Assembly: GCA_016934605.1 (NCBI GenBank) | Contig: JAFGSO010000459.1 | Coordinates: 1-10,093, forward strand | DNA: 10,093 bases | Origin: Calditrichota bacterium | GTDB taxonomy: Bacteria; Calditrichota; Calditrichia; RBG-13-44-9 | Direction: 5' to 3' | In this document: positions 5,661 through 10,093 of the stretch, piece by piece | Position numbering within the stretch: the stretch's first letter is position 1 | Layout: every line of letters starts with the position of its first letter | Position numbers and translations under genes: made by a program | The notes under the pieces: generated by a model | What the model saw: the letters and a program-made list of their open reading frames with translations, nothing else | Told to the model about the DNA's origin: nothing | The model's database searches: none

Positions 5661-8297
5661 GTGGCCCCAAAAGCAACCATCGATAACAGTACCACTCCCC
5701 TGATGGAACAGTATCTGAAGATAAAGTCGAAACATCAGGACAAAATCCTTCTGTACCGCATGGGGGATTTTTACGAAACATTTTATGAAGATGCCCGGAT
5801 TATCAGTAAGATTCTGGGAATTGCTCTCACCAAACGCTCACATGGAAAAACATCGGATGTACCGCTGGCCGGATTTCCCTATCATGCACTGGAATCGTAC
5901 CTTCCTAAACTGATTCAGGCCGGCAAAAAAGTGGCCATCTGTGAACAGGTGGAAGATCCTAAACTGGCAAAAACAGTAGTCAAACGGGAGGTCATCGAGG
6001 TGGTGACTCCCGGAACGACCATGTCTGATAAATTGCTGGACCTGAAAAATAATAATTTTCTGGCTGCTGTGGCAATTGAAGGGCAGGATGCCGGAATCAG
6101 TTACTGCGATATCTCTACCGGTGAATTTTATGTCAGCGAAGTCTCTCTGGAACAGATGCTCGATTATTTTCATCAAATATCTCCCAAGGAGATTCTGGTT
6201 ACAGCCTCCCATTTTGACCAATTCAAACAATTATTTGAGAAACGGGTACCCTCCATCCTTTCCAGACTGGATGACTGGATTTTCAGCAGATCCTATGCTT
6301 ATGAATCACTGGTGCAGCACTTCAGGACACCTAACCTCAAAGGTTTTGGAATCGAGGAGCTGAATCTGGGAGTAACTGCTGCGGGAGCCATACTCCATTA
6401 TGTCAAGGAAAACTATCAGAGCAAAATCTCTCACCTCAACCGGATATCTTATCTGCAGCTGCAGGAATATATGCTGCTGGACAGCACTACCAGGCGAAAT
6501 CTGGAGATTACCTATTCCATGCTGGGAGAGCGTTCTGAGGGAACCTTGATTTCGATTATTGATCATACCATCACTCCGATGGGTGGACGGCTGCTGCGAC
6601 GCTGGATCCATCATCCGCTCACCAGACTGAAAAGCATTGAAGAGCGTCTGAGCCGGGTAAATGCTTTCTATGAACAGACAAGAGTTCGAAAGGATTTCCG
6701 AAAACTGCTGGAAGAAATTGCGGATCTGGAAAGGCTGATCGGCAGAATATCTACCGGCCGTGCCACTCCGAGGGACCTGATTGCTCTGAAAAACTCCCTG
6801 CTCCTTGTGAATCCCTTGAAAGATATTCTCCAGTCTCAGGCGGATCCCATGCTGTTCTTTTTTGTGGAAGGCCTGGAAAATGTAGATGATATCATCCGCC
6901 TGGTTGAAAGTGCTATTGTAGATGATCCTCCCCTGGTGCTTACCGATGGGGGTATCATCAGGAAGGGGTACAACGAAGAGCTGGACGAATACCGCACCGT
7001 AAGCCGTGATGGTAAAGACTGGCTGGTGAAAATACAGCAGGAAGAACGTGAAAAATCCGGTATTGCCGGATTGAAACTGGGCTATAACAAAGTGTTCGGT
7101 TACTACTTTGAAGTGACCAGGAGCCATCAGGCGAAGGTCCCCGATTATTTTATCCGCAAACAGACGCTGGTAAATGCGGAACGGTATATCACACCGGAGC
7201 TGAAGGAGTACGAAGAAAAAATTCTGGGAGCCGAGGAAAAGATTTCTGAGCTGGAATACCGGCTTTTTCAGGAAGTCCGCGATAAAATAGCCACATACGG
7301 AAAAAAAATCCAGCGAAATGCTGAACTGATTGCCGAGCTGGATTGCCTCTCCTCACTGGCTGAAGTAGCCGTACGCCATAACTACGTCCGGCCGGAGATG
7401 CATGAGGGGGACGCTATCAATATCGTAGCCGGAAGGCACCCGGTGGTGGAAAAACTGCTACCACCCTCTGAGCCTTTCATTGAAAACGATACCGAATTGA
7501 ATAACAGTGACACACAGATTATGATTCTTACCGGCCCCAATATGGCCGGAAAATCAACCTATCTGCGGCAGGTTGGATTAATATCTCTGATGGCTCAGAT
7601 TGGTAGTTTTGTACCGGCCAGGAAGGCCTCCCTGAGTATCGTGGATCGTATTTTCACCAGGGTAGGAGCTTCCGACAACCTGGCATTCGGGGAAAGCACT
7701 TTCCTGGTGGAAATGCTGGAAACCGCCAATATACTGAACAATGCTTCCCCCCGCAGCCTGGTAATCCTGGATGAAATCGGACGCGGCACTTCCACTTTCG
7801 ATGGGCTATCGCTGGCCTGGGCGGTTACAGAATATCTGCATAATAATAAAAAAATGGCTGCCAAAACTCTTTTTGCCACACATTACCATGAGTTAACGGA
7901 ACTTGAGCTGCTCTATCCGAAAATAAAAAATTACAGGGTTATGGTGAAAGAGGTGGAGGATTCGGTCATATTTTTACGTAAGATAGAACGCGGCGGTATT
8001 GATAACAGCTATGGGATTCATGTTGCCAAAATGGCCGGCCTTCCGCTGGAAATTATAGAAAGAGCCAAGGAGGTTTTATATAATCTGGAAGCGAATGAAA
8101 TGTCTCCGAATCGGGTACCGCGGATAGCCGGCAGACGATCCGGAAGTGCATCAGACCGCAATCAGCTGAGCCTGCTGGAACTGATGAAGAAGTCTCCGGT
8201 GGAAGAAGAACTGGAAAAGATGGAAATTAACAATATAACTCCGCTGGAAGCCCTGTTAAAATTGAATGAATTGAAAAATATGCTAAAGAACAGCTGA
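5661..8297 (+). CDS. mutS: DNA mismatch repair protein MutS
   Basis: MutS recognises base mismatches and small loops and recruits MutL in an ATP-dependent way. The 878-residue length is normal for MutS1. Domain I carries the mismatch-reading Phe-x-Glu in MGDFYETFYEDA (Phe37, Glu39). The connector (about 130-260), core and lever (about 270-570) and clamp (about 435-540) follow. The ATPase has Walker A GPNMAGKST (625-633), FGESTFLVEM (676-685), Walker B VILDE (701-705, Asp704-Glu705), GRGTSTFDG (707-715) and THYHEL (740-745), with the helix-turn-helix dimer region at about 783-810. Near the C-terminus QLSLL (835-839) resembles the beta-clamp-binding motif, and ITPLEALLKLNELKNML is the usual tail. 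The start is GTG 5661, preceded seven bases upstream by GAAGGA (5648-5653). No earlier start is needed, and ATG 5703 (residue 15) would cut into the conserved N-terminus. No mutL is adjacent. Confidence 0.97.
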   Translation: MAPKATIDNSTTPLMEQYLKIKSKHQDKILLYRMGDFYETFYEDARIISKILGIALTKRSHGKTSDVPLAGFPYHALESYLPKLIQAGKKVAICEQVEDPKLAKTVVKREVIEVVTPGTTMSDKLLDLKNNNFLAAVAIEGQDAGISYCDISTGEFYVSEVSLEQMLDYFHQISPKEILVTASHFDQFKQLFEKRVPSILSRLDDWIFSRSYAYESLVQHFRTPNLKGFGIEELNLGVTAAGAILHYVKENYQSKISHLNRISYLQLQEYMLLDSTTRRNLEITYSMLGERSEGTLISIIDHTITPMGGRLLRRWIHHPLTRLKSIEERLSRVNAFYEQTRVRKDFRKLLEEIADLERLIGRISTGRATPRDLIALKNSLLLVNPLKDILQSQADPMLFFFVEGLENVDDIIRLVESAIVDDPPLVLTDGGIIRKGYNEELDEYRTVSRDGKDWLVKIQQEEREKSGIAGLKLGYNKVFGYYFEVTRSHQAKVPDYFIRKQTLVNAERYITPELKEYEEKILGAEEKISELEYRLFQEVRDKIATYGKKIQRNAELIAELDCLSSLAEVAVRHNYVRPEMHEGDAINIVAGRHPVVEKLLPPSEPFIENDTELNNSDTQIMILTGPNMAGKSTYLRQVGLISLMAQIGSFVPARKASLSIVDRIFTRVGASDNLAFGESTFLVEMLETANILNNASPRSLVILDEIGRGTSTFDGLSLAWAVTEYLHNNKKMAAKTLFATHYHELTELELLYPKIKNYRVMVKEVEDSVIFLRKIERGGIDNSYGIHVAKMAGLPLEIIERAKEVLYNLEANEMSPNRVPRIAGRRSGSASDRNQLSLLELMKKSPVEEELEKMEINNITPLEALLKLNELKNMLKNS

Positions 8298-8302
8298 GTT
8301 TT

Positions 8303-10093
8303 ATGAATTTCTTCAATCTAAATTTACCTGCGAAGGCAGTTCTGCTTCTGGGAATACTACTGATCTTCGTCTCAAGCGTGCGGTCGCAATCCGAGATGAT
8401 TGAATCTGCCAAAAAAGACTATCTCTCGGGAGATTATTCCAATTTTTCGTCCAAAATGCGAGAGATTCTTGACTGGAATATTGAGGATCCCACCAAGGAA
8501 ATTCTGGAAGGGCTTTTTCTTCTTCAGGATAATGATCTTAACAAAAGAAGAATTGCCGGCAAACTGATTCAAAAGAACGTCCCCCGTCTGAGAAACGATC
8601 CGTTTTCGGATTTTGCCATGGGAATACTGTATAAGAAACAGAATAACCATAGCCATGCGAAAAAGTATTTCGAGAGAGCGATTGGAAAAAACGATCGCAT
8701 GATTGCGGCACTCATAGAACTGGGAGAATATCATTTCCGGGAGATGCTGAAATATTACAACAGATATACCGACACTGAAATTCCAATGTCCTACCGGGAT
8801 TATGCATTGGAGGATTACGATTATGCTGTCAGTTATCTCAGACGTGTACTTCGTTATGATCCAAAAAATAAAGAAGCGGCATACCTTCTGGGAAATCTCT
8901 ACTACGAGCAAAATGAAATGGTTTATATGAAGCAGCTTTTCCAGGATATGCTGCAGTATTATCCCAGGGATCGGAATCTGAATCTGTTCCTGGGTCTGGT
9001 CTGTTTGAGAAATCGCGAATATCTGGAGGCATCCCAATATTTCGGCAATGCACTGGCTGTAATGAATGATGAGGAAAAGGATGGCTTCTTTAATCCCGAG
9101 TATCTGAGGAGAGACCGGAAAGATAATTCCCATGATACTCTGATTGCGCATTTCTGGAGTCAGCGCGATCCAATGTTCCTGACCGGAGAAAATGAACGGC
9201 TGCTGGAACATTTCGGACGATATGCTTATGCCAATCTGCGTTTCAGCGTCCCAAAACTGGAAGTGGAAGGCTGGAAGACAGACCGCGGCAAAACCTATAT
9301 CCGTTACGGAAGGCCTTCTTACATAGTGGAATACGGGAAATCCATGGAACTCTTCCAGGGTCTTTATCCCCCCATGCAAATATGGGTTTATCCGGAGTTT
9401 CAACTTGCTTTTTCTGATGAGTTCTGGAACGGTCTCTTTCAGTTCACGCAGCCGGGTCTGAATACCAAATCGATGTTCAAGGAACGGACAATCATCAACT
9501 ACAGTCTGGTTGCCGAAGACGTTTTCAGGACAGTGCCGGAAAAGTTTGATTTCTCTCTGCCAGGTGGTGTTTTTGAAACTTCTTATCAGATTAAATTTTT
9601 CAAATCTCAGGAAAAAACGGAAGCAATGCTGGCCTTTTCACTTCCTGTTGAGGAAACTCTTTACTATCCCAGGCAGAAATTTCAGGCGGGTTTATTCCTG
9701 CTGAATTCAGAAAAATTGCCATTTGTTCGTTTTAAAGAAGATTTTGATCTGAACCTGGAGAGAGACTCGTCCCGTATTATTGCGGATCAATTGGTGAAAT
9801 CCCTGAGTTTCAGGCACACTGACGGAACTTTCCAGTATTCATTTGAAATTATGAATAATACACTGGAAAAGAATTTTATTGACCGTCAGAAGATGTCCAT
9901 ACCCGCTTACGGCTCAGATACGCTCATGATTTCAGATATTGTACTGGCGGATGAAATTTTGCCGCAGGCAGATTCTTCTCAAATTATTTCCTGCTATACC
10001 CGGAACGGCCTGAACATTCTTCCCAATATTTCTCAATATTTTATGCAGAATGACACTCTTCTGGTCTATTTTGAATTATATAATCTGGATTTA
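8303..10093 (+). CDS. Secreted TPR and GWxTD-domain protein (3' partial)
   Basis: The frame is open from ATG 8303 to the window end, giving 597 codons without a stop; the true C-terminus lies beyond. Residues 1-29 form a signal peptide: a short N-region with Lys11, the hydrophobic core AVLLLGILLIFVSS, and a likely signal peptidase I site near VRS-QS. No lipobox Cys is seen, so export to the periplasm or beyond is predicted. Residues about 32-260 contain TPR-like helical repeats (DFAMGILYKKQNNHSHAKKY; then AAYLLGNLYYEQN and LNLFLGLVCLRNREYLEA). The GWxTD domain follows, with HFWSQRDP (283-290), ERLLEHFGRYAYANLRFS, GWKTDRGKTYIRYG (323-336) and QIWVYP. The remainder is probably a beta-rich region of unknown role. 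The function of this family is not established, and I assign none. It starts five bases after mutS, so it is very likely on the same transcript, although no clear Shine-Dalgarno is visible. Confidence 0.85.
   Translation, partial: MNFFNLNLPAKAVLLLGILLIFVSSVRSQSEMIESAKKDYLSGDYSNFSSKMREILDWNIEDPTKEILEGLFLLQDNDLNKRRIAGKLIQKNVPRLRNDPFSDFAMGILYKKQNNHSHAKKYFERAIGKNDRMIAALIELGEYHFREMLKYYNRYTDTEIPMSYRDYALEDYDYAVSYLRRVLRYDPKNKEAAYLLGNLYYEQNEMVYMKQLFQDMLQYYPRDRNLNLFLGLVCLRNREYLEASQYFGNALAVMNDEEKDGFFNPEYLRRDRKDNSHDTLIAHFWSQRDPMFLTGENERLLEHFGRYAYANLRFSVPKLEVEGWKTDRGKTYIRYGRPSYIVEYGKSMELFQGLYPPMQIWVYPEFQLAFSDEFWNGLFQFTQPGLNTKSMFKERTIINYSLVAEDVFRTVPEKFDFSLPGGVFETSYQIKFFKSQEKTEAMLAFSLPVEETLYYPRQKFQAGLFLLNSEKLPFVRFKEDFDLNLERDSSRIIADQLVKSLSFRHTDGTFQYSFEIMNNTLEKNFIDRQKMSIPAYGSDTLMISDIVLADEILPQADSSQIISCYTRNGLNILPNISQYFMQNDTLLVYFELYNLDL

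Noticed and set aside
6306..7127. Minus-strand open frame of 273 codons
   Set aside because: It is antisense to the mutS core region, which is strongly conserved in the + frame. The antisense product has no recognisable features.
8372..9403. Long minus-strand open frame (343 codons) opposite the region after mutS
   Set aside because: It lies fully inside the + strand GWxTD gene, whose product has a signal peptide and a recognised domain. The antisense translation shows no family motif.
9510..9704. Plus-strand 64-codon frame near the window end
   Set aside because: It is an out-of-frame shadow of the GWxTD gene with no upstream signal.
1..10093. Search for a defence system, mobile element, CRISPR array, tRNA or rRNA
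   Set aside because: No transposase, integrase, nuclease/toxin motif, spaced repeats, tRNA cloverleaf or rRNA-like stretch was seen. Gene content is core metabolism, sensing and repair, with one unassigned exported protein.

Overview
The window reads as a moderately AT-leaning stretch of a free-living bacterial chromosome. All genes lie on the + strand, and every large one is in a family I can recognise. The best taxonomic hint is the last gene, a secreted TPR plus GWxTD-domain protein. That family is familiar from the FCB superphylum and its candidate-phylum relatives (Marinimicrobia, Calditrichota, KSB1, Ignavibacteria and similar) and from Acidobacteria. Clear Shine-Dalgarno sequences are present before only two of the five visible starts (coaX and mutS), which would fit such a lineage. 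This placement is inference and only moderately firm.

Layout. Bases 2-400 hold the C-terminal end of a methylmalonyl-CoA mutase catalytic subunit that stops without a B12-binding domain. Bases 401-713 are non-coding, with a plausible terminator and a possible promoter for the next unit. Bases 714-1556 encode a monofunctional biotin protein ligase (birA). It overlaps by 17 nt the type III pantothenate kinase gene coaX (1540-2319). A perfect 12-bp inverted repeat sits just inside the 3' end of coaX. After a 55-nt gap comes a 1020-residue soluble hybrid-type histidine kinase (2375-5437) with a receiver-like N-terminus lacking the phosphoacceptor Asp, three GAF-like domains, a PAS domain and a complete kinase core. 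A 223-nt gap with a candidate promoter and hairpins precedes mutS (5661-8297). Five bases after mutS, the GWxTD protein gene starts at 8303 and runs off the window end.

How the genes fit together. BirA activates biotin carboxylases, CoaX starts CoA synthesis, and the mutase handles methylmalonyl-CoA, which the biotin-dependent propionyl-CoA carboxylase can produce. The left third therefore makes sense as a cofactor and propionate/methylmalonyl cluster, although a terminator may separate the mutase from birA-coaX. The kinase has no response regulator beside it. MutS (mismatch repair) and the exported GWxTD protein appear to share a transcript without an obvious functional link.

I found no RNA genes, mobile elements, CRISPR arrays or defence-like genes. 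The least understood items are the GWxTD protein and the orphan kinase with its unusual N-terminus. I do not see convincing evidence of an undescribed multi-gene system.
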